DNA from: Acetobacter sp. CAG:977
Lineage (GTDB): Bacteria; Pseudomonadota; Alphaproteobacteria; CAAGCB01; CAG-977
Length of the DNA: 55,361 nucleotides
Assembly (NCBI GenBank): GCA_000434295.1
Contig: HF994935.1
Location: 506,684-562,044, forward strand
Direction: 5' to 3'
Numbering within the stretch: position 1 is the first letter of the stretch; every line of letters begins with the position of its first letter. Under the pieces are notes generated by a model. That model searched no databases. It was not told the origin of the DNA and saw only the letters and a list, made by a program, of their open reading frames with translations. Positions 8,344-16,195 of the stretch are shown piece after piece. The position numbers were made by a program, and so were the translations under genes.

Positions 8344-9459
8344 ATGCTGAGCGCATCGGAACAGTTTTGCAAAAAATATTTCCCTCGGGTGTCGTTAAAG
8401 GACTGGCGGGATTGGAAATGGCAGCTGGCTCATCGTTTGACCAAGCCGTCCGATTTTTTGCCGTTTTTGGATCTGAGCCCCGAAGAAAACGAAGAAATGA
8501 CCCGAAAAGGGGCTTTTCCCGTTGCCGTAACGCCGTATTATGCGTCGCTTTTGGCTGATTGCCCTGAAATCAGGCGTACCGTTCTGCCTTCAAAAGCGGA
8601 ACGGACGGTTTCCGCAGGCGAAACGCTGGATCCTTTGGGCGAAGAACCTTGCATGGTTTCTCAAGGGCTTGTCCATCGTTATCCTGACCGCGTTTTATTT
8701 TTAGTCAACGATTATTGTTCTTCGTATTGCCGATATTGCACCCGTTCCCGTTTGGTGGCAAAGCACGAACAAAAATGTCTGCCCCGAAAAGACAGATGGG
8801 AAAAGGCGTTTGAATATATTCGCAATCATAAAGAAGTCAGAGACGTTTTGGTTTCCGGCGGCGATCCATTGACGCAAAACGATGAAACTGTAGAATATTT
8901 GCTGTCGAATTTACGTTCCATTCCTCATGTCGAAATGATACGCATCGGATCAAAGACGCCGGCTGTTTTGCCGATGAGAATGACTTCAAGCCTGTTAAAG
9001 ATTATCAAAAAGTATCATCCCGTTTATTTCAGCCTTCATTTCACGCATCCTTGCGAATTGACGGCGGAAACGAACAAAGCCTGCGAAAAAATCGCCGATG
9101 CCGGCATTCCGTCGGGGTCTCAGACCGTTTTGCTTAAAGGGGTTAACGACAACGCCGAAACATTGAAACGTTTAATGCACGCGTTATTAAAAGTGCGCGT
9201 ACGCCCCTATTATTTGTTTCAATGCGATCCGATAGCAGGATCTTCGCATTTCAGGGTTCCGATAAAACAAGGTCTGGAGCTGATTGACGCATTGCGCGGC
9301 CGGACGTCCGGATATGCCGTCCCGACGTATGCGGTTGATATTCCCGGCGGCGGCGGAAAAATTATTTTAACGCCCGATCATTATTTGGGACGCGACGGCG
9401 ATTTCGTCTTATTCAAGAATTTTGAGGGCGAAACGTGGCGTTATCCAGATCCGCAATAA
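8344..9459 (+). CDS. kamA: Lysine 2,3-aminomutase (KamA family radical SAM enzyme)
   Basis: This 371-residue radical SAM and PLP enzyme should convert L-lysine to beta-lysine. The [4Fe-4S] cluster motif is Cys125-x3-Cys129-x2-Cys132 (YCSSYCRYCTRS). SGGDPL follows. The residues that hold the lysine side chain in characterised aminomutases are kept, as Asp295 in FQCDP and Asp332 in AVDIPGGGGK, and the PLP lysine is Lys339. These features favour true lysine 2,3-aminomutase over the EF-P lysylation enzyme EpmB, and no epmA gene is nearby. The protein is somewhat shorter than clostridial enzymes. The role may be beta-lysine supply or lysine breakdown. Confidence 0.85.
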   Translation: MLSASEQFCKKYFPRVSLKDWRDWKWQLAHRLTKPSDFLPFLDLSPEENEEMTRKGAFPVAVTPYYASLLADCPEIRRTVLPSKAERTVSAGETLDPLGEEPCMVSQGLVHRYPDRVLFLVNDYCSSYCRYCTRSRLVAKHEQKCLPRKDRWEKAFEYIRNHKEVRDVLVSGGDPLTQNDETVEYLLSNLRSIPHVEMIRIGSKTPAVLPMRMTSSLLKIIKKYHPVYFSLHFTHPCELTAETNKACEKIADAGIPSGSQTVLLKGVNDNAETLKRLMHALLKVRVRPYYLFQCDPIAGSSHFRVPIKQGLELIDALRGRTSGYAVPTYAVDIPGGGGKIILTPDHYLGRDGDFVLFKNFEGETWRYPDPQ

Positions 9460-9460
9460 A

Positions 9461-9490
9461 AAAGAAGGGGGAATGTTATCCCCCTTCTTT
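9461..9490. terminator. Bidirectional terminator between kamA and gcrA
   Basis: An eleven-base-pair stem (9461-9471 with 9480-9490) with an eight-base loop has T-runs on both strands. It lies between convergent genes and can stop transcription from both sides. Confidence 0.88.
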
Positions 9491-9504
9491 TTTATCAAAC
9501 GTTT

Positions 9505-9924
9505 TTATCTGACCGACTTTGCCGAAACATAGGCGACGGCGGCGTGTTCCAGACAATAAGGCTTTCCGGGCAAAGCTTCTTTGCCGCAGAAATGAAAATC
9601 CTCATCCTTCGGATCCCCGATGGGCCAACGGCAGGAAGTCGACGTCAAATCATTGACCGTGAACAATTTTTCTTTGGCTTTGTCAACTTTTTTAGGGCTT
9701 TTTTTCGTTTCTTTTGCTTCAACGACGGGAGCTTCTTCCTCAACGGCATTAATTTCTTCTTCACCGCGGCGAATGGGGGAAGGGCGGCTGTTCAATCCCA
9801 ATCTGTGCGCTTTTCCGACGACGGCATTTTTGGAAACGCCCAATGCTTTTCCGATGTCGCCCGTTGTCAGCCCTTCGTTCCAAAGGCGTTTGAGTTCTTC
9901 AACCTGTTCGTCCGTCCAGCCCAT
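9505..9924 (-). CDS. gcrA: GcrA cell-cycle regulator
   Basis: GcrA is an alphaproteobacterial transcription factor that binds sigma-70 RNA polymerase and promoters carrying CcrM-methylated GANTC sites, driving cell-cycle genes. The 139-residue protein starts MGWTDEQVEELKRLWNEGL, and its helix-turn-helix runs through GDIGKALGVSKNAVVGKAHRLGL (about residues 21-44). A low-complexity linker rich in E and K follows at 50-90. The C-terminal module SCRWPIGDPKDEDFHFCG with PYCLEHAAVAY is the polymerase-binding part. Length and architecture match the family, which makes this the best taxonomic marker in the window. Confidence 0.95.
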   Translation of the reverse strand: MGWTDEQVEELKRLWNEGLTTGDIGKALGVSKNAVVGKAHRLGLNSRPSPIRRGEEEINAVEEEAPVVEAKETKKSPKKVDKAKEKLFTVNDLTSTSCRWPIGDPKDEDFHFCGKEALPGKPYCLEHAAVAYVSAKSVR

Positions 9925-9940
9925 AATAAGTTCCTTTGCG

Positions 9941-11254
9941 TTAAATGCCGTAAATAGGCGCTTCCATAAAAGTCATATCTTTGATGCCCAAAGCATCACG
10001 GATATTACCACTATATTTTTTGACTGCAAGCAGGTTTTCTTGAGAAGTCGAATACATTTTTAAAAACAGTTGTATGCTGCGCCAAGCTTCCGCTTTATCT
10101 TCGGGGGAAAAGACGTCAAAAGATTCGGGCGGACGTTTTAATCCTCTCCATGCCGCAAGGTTAAGCGCCGTCGCCGGCGTCATTTTTGCGACTCGGTGCG
10201 CTTTGAGGATTTTATCCATGGTTATTCCGAACGTTTTCGGGGTAAAACCGTGCTTTGCCAGAACGGTGCGCATTTTATCCCTGTATTTTTCGGGCATGCG
10301 TTCAACCCTGTCCATTAACACTTGAAACGGGTTCAACAGTTCTTCGTGCAGATTGTTTTCAAACAACGCCATTCTGCGGATTAAGGAATGGAACTCGTCC
10401 AATCGGTTGGTGCCGAATTCGGCTTTCAGCTCTTTTACGGCGCTTAACGAAGCTTCTATATCGCCTCGGGTCACGGGAGACGTTTCCGTAACCTTATCGA
10501 CGGGCGTTTGAGGCTGTTTGGCTTTAGACGCGAATTTCCCCGACCGATACTCTTCGGGCGAAAGCATTTTATGCTTATCAAGTAATGACTTATTGTTGAT
10601 GTAAAAGAAATCGTCGGGCGTGGTGTTTTCGTCAATGGTAATGACTTTGGAATAGCTTTTCCAGACGTGTTTTTCCCGATCTTTTGAGGGAAAAGCTTCG
10701 GGCATCAGAAGTATATAAAGGTAAGGCGACATATATTTGCCGTATTTTTTTGCATATTCCTTCATCTGCGGCGCAATGCGGGTCGGGAATTTTCCTTTTA
10801 ATTCTTTGATGCCCGGAATATTCAGGATGCGTTCCGGCATGTAAGGCAACGTATGCAAAAACGGAGCAAAATATTGATAAATATACTTCGGGGCACTGAC
10901 GATTAAATTATACAGATCGTCTTCGGCTTTGCTTTGCCGGCGCTTCAGTTCTTCGACACCGCCCGGATAAGACATTTCGATCATGTCGCGAATGGCGGAA
11001 GAAACCGTTTCTTCGGGAGACAAGGCTTTGACTTCGCGATTTCTTTCTTTCAGGCTTTTCCCGATGCTTGAAATAAGCCGCGATAAGCTGTTTCCGCGTT
11101 CTTGCAGTTCTGTTCCGTCGTCGTTGCCCGATAAAGCGGAAACCGCAAGAGCCGGATCGGCTTTTAACGGCTGCCATTTCCCGTTTTCTTCCGCGACGGC
11201 GGAAAAAAACGGAAACAAAAGCGATAAAGAAAGAAACAGCACCTGCTTTTTCAT
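9941..11254 (-). CDS. Exported protein of unknown function, partner of the DUF4139 gene
   Basis: The 437-residue protein begins with a signal peptide (about residues 1-21, ending SAVAEE). The mature part is helical and basic, with no domain I can name. Notable segments are YIYQYFAPFLHTLPYMPERIL, MKEYAKKYGKYMSPYLYILLMP, and a second helical half after residue 250. It starts one base after the stop of the DUF4139 gene, so the two are almost certainly translated together and probably act together in the envelope. It is followed by gcrA only 16 bases on, so gcrA may be read through from here as well as from its own promoter. Confidence 0.7.
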   Translation of the reverse strand: MKKQVLFLSLSLLFPFFSAVAEENGKWQPLKADPALAVSALSGNDDGTELQERGNSLSRLISSIGKSLKERNREVKALSPEETVSSAIRDMIEMSYPGGVEELKRRQSKAEDDLYNLIVSAPKYIYQYFAPFLHTLPYMPERILNIPGIKELKGKFPTRIAPQMKEYAKKYGKYMSPYLYILLMPEAFPSKDREKHVWKSYSKVITIDENTTPDDFFYINNKSLLDKHKMLSPEEYRSGKFASKAKQPQTPVDKVTETSPVTRGDIEASLSAVKELKAEFGTNRLDEFHSLIRRMALFENNLHEELLNPFQVLMDRVERMPEKYRDKMRTVLAKHGFTPKTFGITMDKILKAHRVAKMTPATALNLAAWRGLKRPPESFDVFSPEDKAEAWRSIQLFLKMYSTSQENLLAVKKYSGNIRDALGIKDMTFMEAPIYGI

Positions 11255-11255
11255 A

Positions 11256-12734
11256 TCAAGGTAGCTTTATGCGCACGGAATAAATCAACGTTGTTTTTCC
11301 CCCTGAGACAACGGGGATTTTCCACATGACTTTTCCGGCGGAGGGTTTTGTATAATCAATGGTGGACGTTAAAATAGTCCAGCTCATGGGCACGGTTTGA
11401 TAATACAAGACGGTAACGGGGACGTCCTTTTTATTGCTGAAGGTCATTTCATAGGTTGCTTCAAAGATTTTATCCGTGATGTCGAAACGTTTTGTTTGTT
11501 TTCCGGCGGCGGTTACGTCAAACGCTTCGCCCAGTTCCAACCGGATCATTTCGTCGCGCGGCGTATGGCGAATGGTGTCTTCTCCGACGAAAAGGGGTTT
11601 TCCGTTTTTGTTTTGCTTATAAACGCGGACGGTGCCGGAGGGCAGGGGAACGCCCAATCCTGCCTTTAAGTCGTTTTTGAACAAAAGAGCGACATTGACG
11701 CTTTTCGGGTCGAATTCGGGCATATTTTTTTCTTGGAAGTAAGAAGCGACCAAATCGTCAATGCGGTATTCTTTTTCGGCTTTGACGGATTTTGCGGACA
11801 ACAATGCCAGCTGTTTTGTCTGATTTGACAAGACGGTCGTTTTGCGATCCAAAGAATACAAGTGATAATCCATCAATTCTTCTTCGCTCATGGCGTTTTG
11901 CGGCACGGCGGCATCCATCATGGCGCCTGCGGCGGCGTATCTGGCAAGAGGACGCACAGCGGGGCGTACGAGATTAAGTTTGCCTGCGACAAAGCTGATG
12001 TCGGCATCTTCATAGTCTACGCCCGAAGTATTTGTGACGGTAACCCAACCGTCAAGACTGACGGCGTTTTCGTCTTTGTTCAGTTCTGCGATATAGTTTG
12101 CCTGCCAAGACAGTCCCGAAGTCAGATAACTTAATTCGATATCTTTGTTTCTGCCGTGCTGGCTGAAGACGTCAAGAACCAAAGTCGGCTTGTCGCGCAA
12201 ATTTTCGGGTACGTCGGGAAAGATCAGACGCCCTTTATAATCCGTTTCGATTCTGGATCCGATTTTAAGGACCAATCCCGCATCGACGGACAGGACGTTT
12301 GCTTTTTCGATGGTATCTTTTCCCGTCGCCGGGTTAGTGCTGACGACGCGGATGTCTTTGCCCAAGAATTTTTGGAGCAAAGAGTTTCTGGATAGCAGGT
12401 CGAAATTGAAATTTTGTTCCAAGACGCGGACGCCGTCACCGTTAAAGACGGCGGTTTCGGGTTTGATTTGCGAAGACACGTTTTGAAAAGCGATACTGTT
12501 AATGCCTTTTGTGAACGGTATTGTGCGGGTATCGTTGACCAGAGCGAAATTTTGATTATAGACGACGAGGTTTAAATTTTTTCTGTTTTTTGTGGTAACG
12601 AGAGTTTCGCCTTTTTCTTCTTTTTTGGGCGGTTCGGAGTTTTTAGCATTTTGAGCTTCGGCGGCGTTTGCCCGGATCGGTGATAAGAACAGACAGGCGA
12701 CCAAAGAAGCGCAAAGGACGTTTTTATAGAGCAT
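11256..12734 (-). CDS. DUF4139 domain-containing exported protein
   Basis: The 492-residue protein has a signal peptide ending near ANA at residues 22-24. The segment FTKGINSIAFQNVSSQIKPETAVF followed by LEQNFNFDLLSRNSLLQKFLGKDIRV is the start of a DUF4139-type fold: a beta domain that includes a 'leads to LSYLTSGLSWQANYIAEL' strand set and ends with a jelly-roll like C-terminus (WTILTSTIDYTKPSAGKVMWKIPV). The biochemical role of the family is not established. It heads an operon with the unknown gene that follows after one base. Confidence 0.8.
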   Translation of the reverse strand: MLYKNVLCASLVACLFLSPIRANAAEAQNAKNSEPPKKEEKGETLVTTKNRKNLNLVVYNQNFALVNDTRTIPFTKGINSIAFQNVSSQIKPETAVFNGDGVRVLEQNFNFDLLSRNSLLQKFLGKDIRVVSTNPATGKDTIEKANVLSVDAGLVLKIGSRIETDYKGRLIFPDVPENLRDKPTLVLDVFSQHGRNKDIELSYLTSGLSWQANYIAELNKDENAVSLDGWVTVTNTSGVDYEDADISFVAGKLNLVRPAVRPLARYAAAGAMMDAAVPQNAMSEEELMDYHLYSLDRKTTVLSNQTKQLALLSAKSVKAEKEYRIDDLVASYFQEKNMPEFDPKSVNVALLFKNDLKAGLGVPLPSGTVRVYKQNKNGKPLFVGEDTIRHTPRDEMIRLELGEAFDVTAAGKQTKRFDITDKIFEATYEMTFSNKKDVPVTVLYYQTVPMSWTILTSTIDYTKPSAGKVMWKIPVVSGGKTTLIYSVRIKLP

Positions 12735-12770
12735 GAGGACGTTTCCTTATCAAGTAACAGAATTAGGAAG

Positions 12771-12799
12771 AGTTTAAACTTTGGCGTTCGTTTCTGCAA
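12771..12799 (-). promoter_or_regulatory. Promoter of the DUF4139 operon
   Basis: Read on the minus strand, TTGCAG (12794-12799) and TAAACT (12771-12776) are separated by 17 bases. The box lies about 40 bases ahead of the DUF4139 start codon and just beyond the tracrRNA terminator, so the two minus-strand units appear to be insulated from each other. Confidence 0.55.
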
Positions 12800-12867
12800 G
12801 CGAGATAATCAAGAAGAAGGGGGCATACTCGCGGTAACGCCCCCTGATTTTGTGCATATTTCGGCTT

Positions 12868-12904
12868 GTTAGCGGAAAGGCACAAAGTAATCATCTGCTA
12901 CAAT
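12868..12904 (+). repeat. Degenerate CRISPR repeat (plus-strand view of the anti-repeat)
   Basis: On the plus strand this segment reads like a decayed copy of the crRNA-sense repeat. It keeps the core AAAGTAAT and ends TCTGCTACAAT, against TCTGCTATAAT in the array. This is the expected mirror of the anti-repeat and suggests the tracrRNA arose from an inverted repeat unit. Confidence 0.8.
12896..12904 (+). promoter_or_regulatory. Putative extended -10 box facing cas9, inside the anti-repeat
   Basis: TGCTACAAT on the plus strand fits an extended -10 element (TGn plus TACAAT) and has the same form as the box that ends each array repeat. A transcript from here would start near 12910, about 73 bases before the cas9 ATG. 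No convincing -35 box is visible. The promoter role is inferred. Confidence 0.5.
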
Positions 12905-12922
12905 GATTATTTATGTTGCCTC

Positions 12923-12928
12923 ATTATA
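12923..12928 (-). promoter_or_regulatory. Minus-strand -10 box of the tracrRNA
   Basis: A perfect TATAAT on the minus strand lies 18 bases upstream of the anti-repeat. I see no good -35 box at the usual distance (the sequence there is A-rich), so strength is uncertain. Confidence 0.55.
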
Positions 12929-12982
12929 AATCTTATTGCAAGATGTTTTTTAAATATTTTCATTTTTTAGAAGGTTTATCAG

Positions 12983-15900
12983 ATGGCGAAAGATTTTGAA
13001 TATATTCTCGGATTGGATTTAGGGGAAACATCAATAGGATGGAGCGTTGTGCGGCTGAACGAAGGTGTTCCCGAACATTTGGAACGTCTGGGAGTACGCA
13101 TCTGTTCGGACGGCAGGGATGCTCAGTCCCACGAACCTTTGTCCGTTGCGCGTCGCATTGCCCGCGGGTTAAGGCGCAGACGCGACCGTTACATTCATCG
13201 CCGTATTCGATTGACGGATGTTTTGGTAAAGTACGGACTGATGCCGGAAGACATAAAGGAACGCAAAAAATTGCAGGCTTTAAACCCCTACCGACTGCGA
13301 TCAGAGGCTTTGGACAGAAAGCTGGAGCCGTATGAATTGGGCAGAGTGCTGTTTCATATTAACCAACGGCGCGGATTTAAAAGCAATATGAAGACGGATC
13401 GAAAAGATTCCGAAAGCGGTGCAATGAAACAGGCGATTTTAAAAACGCGCGCCAAGATGGAAGCCTCTGGGGCGCGGACTTTGGGCGAGTTTTTATATTT
13501 TTTGAATAAAGACAAGACCAGCACGCAAGAATATGTCCCCGTACGGATGCGTTCCCATTCGGAAAAAAACAAGACGGTGTACGAGATGTATCCCGACCGC
13601 GCGATGTATGAAGACGAAGTGCATAAAATCTTTGAACAGCAAGAGTTAAGCCCCGAAGCGCAAACGGAAATTTTTAATACAATATTTTTTCAAAGACCGT
13701 TAAAGCCGGTCGAATTGGGCTTTTGCGAATTTGAAGACGGAGAACGTCGCGCTTATACGGCTTCTGTCGTTTTTCAGAAATTCCGCGCGTTGCAACAAAT
13801 TAACCAAATTTATGTTCAGGACGATTATGAACGCCGTCCTTTAACAAAAGAGGAAAAAGACATTCTGAAACATTTCCTTTTAGAGGATTTTTCAGCTTTG
13901 GACAAGAACGGGCTTTTGACATGGGCAAAGGTCAGGACTTTGTTAAAATTGCAGAAAAAGAAATTTAATTTGGAAAGTGAACGTCGCAAGGGATTAAACG
14001 CCGATGTGACGTCATGGAAACTTTCAAATGCGGCGTGTTTCGGACGGGAATGGTTTTCATTTAGTGATGCGAAAAAGGAAGAAATCGTTGCCTTAATCAC
14101 AGGAGCTGAAAAAGAAGAAGAGCTTATCGCCGAATTAAAAACGAAGTATGGCTTGTCCGATGAACGGGCAAAAAATACGGCGAACGTTTCTTTGCCCGAC
14201 GGGGTCGCTTCGTTAAGCGCAAAAGCAATGAAAAAACTGATTCCTTTTTTGGAAGAAGGGATGCTTTATGATGATGCCGTTAAACAAGCAGGATATGTAT
14301 TTTCCAGTTCGTTTAAAGGAGTGTTGCCCGAAAAGTATGAGACGTTCATTGAACCCGAAAGCGGGGAATGCTTTGATGAATTGCCGTATTACGGTCAAGT
14401 TTTAAGAAGGTATGTTTTAGGCGGCGTTCCCAGTGAAGAAAACAAACTTTTTCCCGAAAAATACTATGGCAAAATAAACAATCCGACGGTTCATATTGTT
14501 TTGAATCAGCTAAGAAAGCTGATTAATTCTCTGGTTGCCAAATACGGTCATCCTCGCAAAATTGTCGTTGAAATGGCAAGGGATTTGAAACTTTCCAAAA
14601 AACAAAAGGATGCGATAGCCAAAGAACAGGCTTTGAACGAAAGGGAAAACAAGCGGATAGGGGCAGAACTTGAACGGTTAGATATTCGTAACAACTATGA
14701 CAACCGAATGAAATATAAGCTGTGGGAAGATCTGTCGACTGATCCTACGAAACGAAGCTGTCCTTTTTGCGGAAAACAAATTTCGCAACAGGATATATTC
14801 AGCCCAGAATTTGAAATTGAACATTTGATTCCGTTTTCACGCTCTTTCATGGACGGACGCTCGAACAAGGTTTTATCCTGTCGTCGATGCAACAGGGAAA
14901 AGGGGAACAAAACGCCGTTTGAAGCATTCGGGAATGATTCGACACGCTGGAATGCCATTATGGGGCGGGTTGAATCTTTGCCGGAAAACAAACGTTGGAA
15001 ATTTGCATCTGATGCAATGTCGCGTTTTGAGCGCGACGGCGACTTGTTGGCGCGTATGATGACTGATACGCAATATATGGCACGGATAGCGCGACGTTAT
15101 TTATGTTGTGCGGCGAATCCGAATCAGGTGTACGGCATTCCCGGACAATTAACTGCAAAGCTTCGCGAACATTGGGGGCTGAATTCGATTTTAAGCGATC
15201 AAAAGGAAAAGGACCGTTCTGATCATCGTCATCATGCGATTGACGCTTTTGTTGTTGCGTGTACGGATCGGGGAACGCTTCAAAAGTATTCAACCGAGCG
15301 TCGGGATTATGCCAAACCGGAAATGCCGTCGGAAAAAGCGCCGCATATTCCGTTTGCGGACTTTCGATTGTCCGATATTAAGAGGGTTTTTGACGAAATT
15401 ATCGTTTCGCATAAACCCGACAGGGGAAATGCGCGTGCGGCGATACTCAAAGGCGGGACGGTGGCGAAATTGCATGAAGAAACCTATTACGGTATGGGCG
15501 GAGAAGGCAGCAAAAAAGGAACATGGAAATTGATTCAGCGAATTCCCGTCTCCGAAATCAAGAAAGCATCTGATTTGGATTGCCTGATTGATCAAAAAGG
15601 GACGGCGAACCCGCTTCGTGTATTGCTTGTGGGGGCTTCAGAATCCGAACAGGAACAAATTATTGCGTCGTATTTTGCCCGTCGCGGCACACATAAAGTT
15701 CGTACATATCGTGAACGCAACAAAGACGTTATTTTACCGTTTAAGGACAAGGATGGAAAACTGTATCGCTATGCTGTATACGGCAGCAATGCGTACGCGG
15801 AAATATACTGTCCGGACAGGGGTAAAAATGCGGGTAAGTGGCAGGTTGAAATCATACCGAACTATTGTGCCCATCAAAAGGGATTTATTCCGAAATGGCG

Positions 15901-16195
15901 GCACACGGACGCCCATGCGAAACTGATTATGCGGCTTTATAGAAACGATATGGTTGCCTATGAAAAAGAAGGGAAAACTGTAATAGCACGGGTCAAAAAG
16001 ATGGGAGGGAACGGTGTTATTGTTTTTCGGAATCATCTGATAGCGAAAGAAGAGGGAGACAGATTAAGTTGGCAGGCTGTTGTTTCAGGGATGCAGTCGG
16101 CGAATCTTCGTAAAATATATGTTGATGTTTTGGGTCGTGTTATCGATCCGAAACGTCCCATGACACAAAACGAAACAGATGGACAGGATAATTGA
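12983..16195 (+). CDS. cas9: CRISPR-associated endonuclease Cas9, type II-C
   Basis: Cas9 is the RNA-guided nuclease that cuts both strands of invading DNA matched by a crRNA-tracrRNA guide. The 1070-residue length is in the compact II-C range. RuvC-I is LGLDLGETSIGW with Asp12; the Arg-rich bridge helix spans about 54-77 (ARGLRRRRDRYIHRR). RuvC-II is KIVVEMARDL with Glu530. The HNH has EIEHLIPFSRS with His614 and NREKGNKTP, and is framed by Cys593/Cys596 (CPFC) and Cys633/Cys636 (CRRC), a probable zinc site. RuvC-III is HRHHAIDAF with His751 and Asp754. All catalytic residues are present. No csn2 or cas4 gene follows. The stop overlaps cas1 by 17 bases. Confidence 0.97.
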   Translation: MAKDFEYILGLDLGETSIGWSVVRLNEGVPEHLERLGVRICSDGRDAQSHEPLSVARRIARGLRRRRDRYIHRRIRLTDVLVKYGLMPEDIKERKKLQALNPYRLRSEALDRKLEPYELGRVLFHINQRRGFKSNMKTDRKDSESGAMKQAILKTRAKMEASGARTLGEFLYFLNKDKTSTQEYVPVRMRSHSEKNKTVYEMYPDRAMYEDEVHKIFEQQELSPEAQTEIFNTIFFQRPLKPVELGFCEFEDGERRAYTASVVFQKFRALQQINQIYVQDDYERRPLTKEEKDILKHFLLEDFSALDKNGLLTWAKVRTLLKLQKKKFNLESERRKGLNADVTSWKLSNAACFGREWFSFSDAKKEEIVALITGAEKEEELIAELKTKYGLSDERAKNTANVSLPDGVASLSAKAMKKLIPFLEEGMLYDDAVKQAGYVFSSSFKGVLPEKYETFIEPESGECFDELPYYGQVLRRYVLGGVPSEENKLFPEKYYGKINNPTVHIVLNQLRKLINSLVAKYGHPRKIVVEMARDLKLSKKQKDAIAKEQALNERENKRIGAELERLDIRNNYDNRMKYKLWEDLSTDPTKRSCPFCGKQISQQDIFSPEFEIEHLIPFSRSFMDGRSNKVLSCRRCNREKGNKTPFEAFGNDSTRWNAIMGRVESLPENKRWKFASDAMSRFERDGDLLARMMTDTQYMARIARRYLCCAANPNQVYGIPGQLTAKLREHWGLNSILSDQKEKDRSDHRHHAIDAFVVACTDRGTLQKYSTERRDYAKPEMPSEKAPHIPFADFRLSDIKRVFDEIIVSHKPDRGNARAAILKGGTVAKLHEETYYGMGGEGSKKGTWKLIQRIPVSEIKKASDLDCLIDQKGTANPLRVLLVGASESEQEQIIASYFARRGTHKVRTYRERNKDVILPFKDKDGKLYRYAVYGSNAYAEIYCPDRGKNAGKWQVEIIPNYCAHQKGFIPKWRHTDAHAKLIMRLYRNDMVAYEKEGKTVIARVKKMGGNGVIVFRNHLIAKEEGDRLSWQAVVSGMQSANLRKIYVDVLGRVIDPKRPMTQNETDGQDN

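Larger units (their letters stand above)
12811..12916 (-). ncRNA. tracrRNA of the type II-C CRISPR system
   Basis: This RNA pairs with the CRISPR repeat and forms the scaffold of the Cas9 guide complex. On the minus strand, the anti-repeat (12868-12904) pairs with the repeat over 23 positions, including three G-U wobbles, then a five-base mismatch bulge, then a second pairing block of CCGC and AAC around one inserted base. A spacer of about 25 bases follows, and then a strong hairpin (GGGGGC at 12819-12824 with GCCCCC at 12839-12844, plus three inner pairs) before a T-rich tail TTCTTCTT. A TATAAT on the minus strand at 12923-12928 places the transcript start near 12916, giving about 105 nt. 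The start point is inferred. Confidence 0.88.

Noticed and set aside
9505..9924. GANTC sites as a GcrA target network in this window
   Set aside because: A few GANTC-type sites occur, for example GAGTC at 6068-6072, but it lies well downstream of a putative -10 box and five-base sites are expected by chance.
12735..12982. A promoter or attachment site for a mobile element bringing in the CRISPR locus
   Set aside because: No direct repeats, integrase or tRNA are found at the borders (12735 and 17822). Codon use of cas genes looks similar to that of neighbours by eye.
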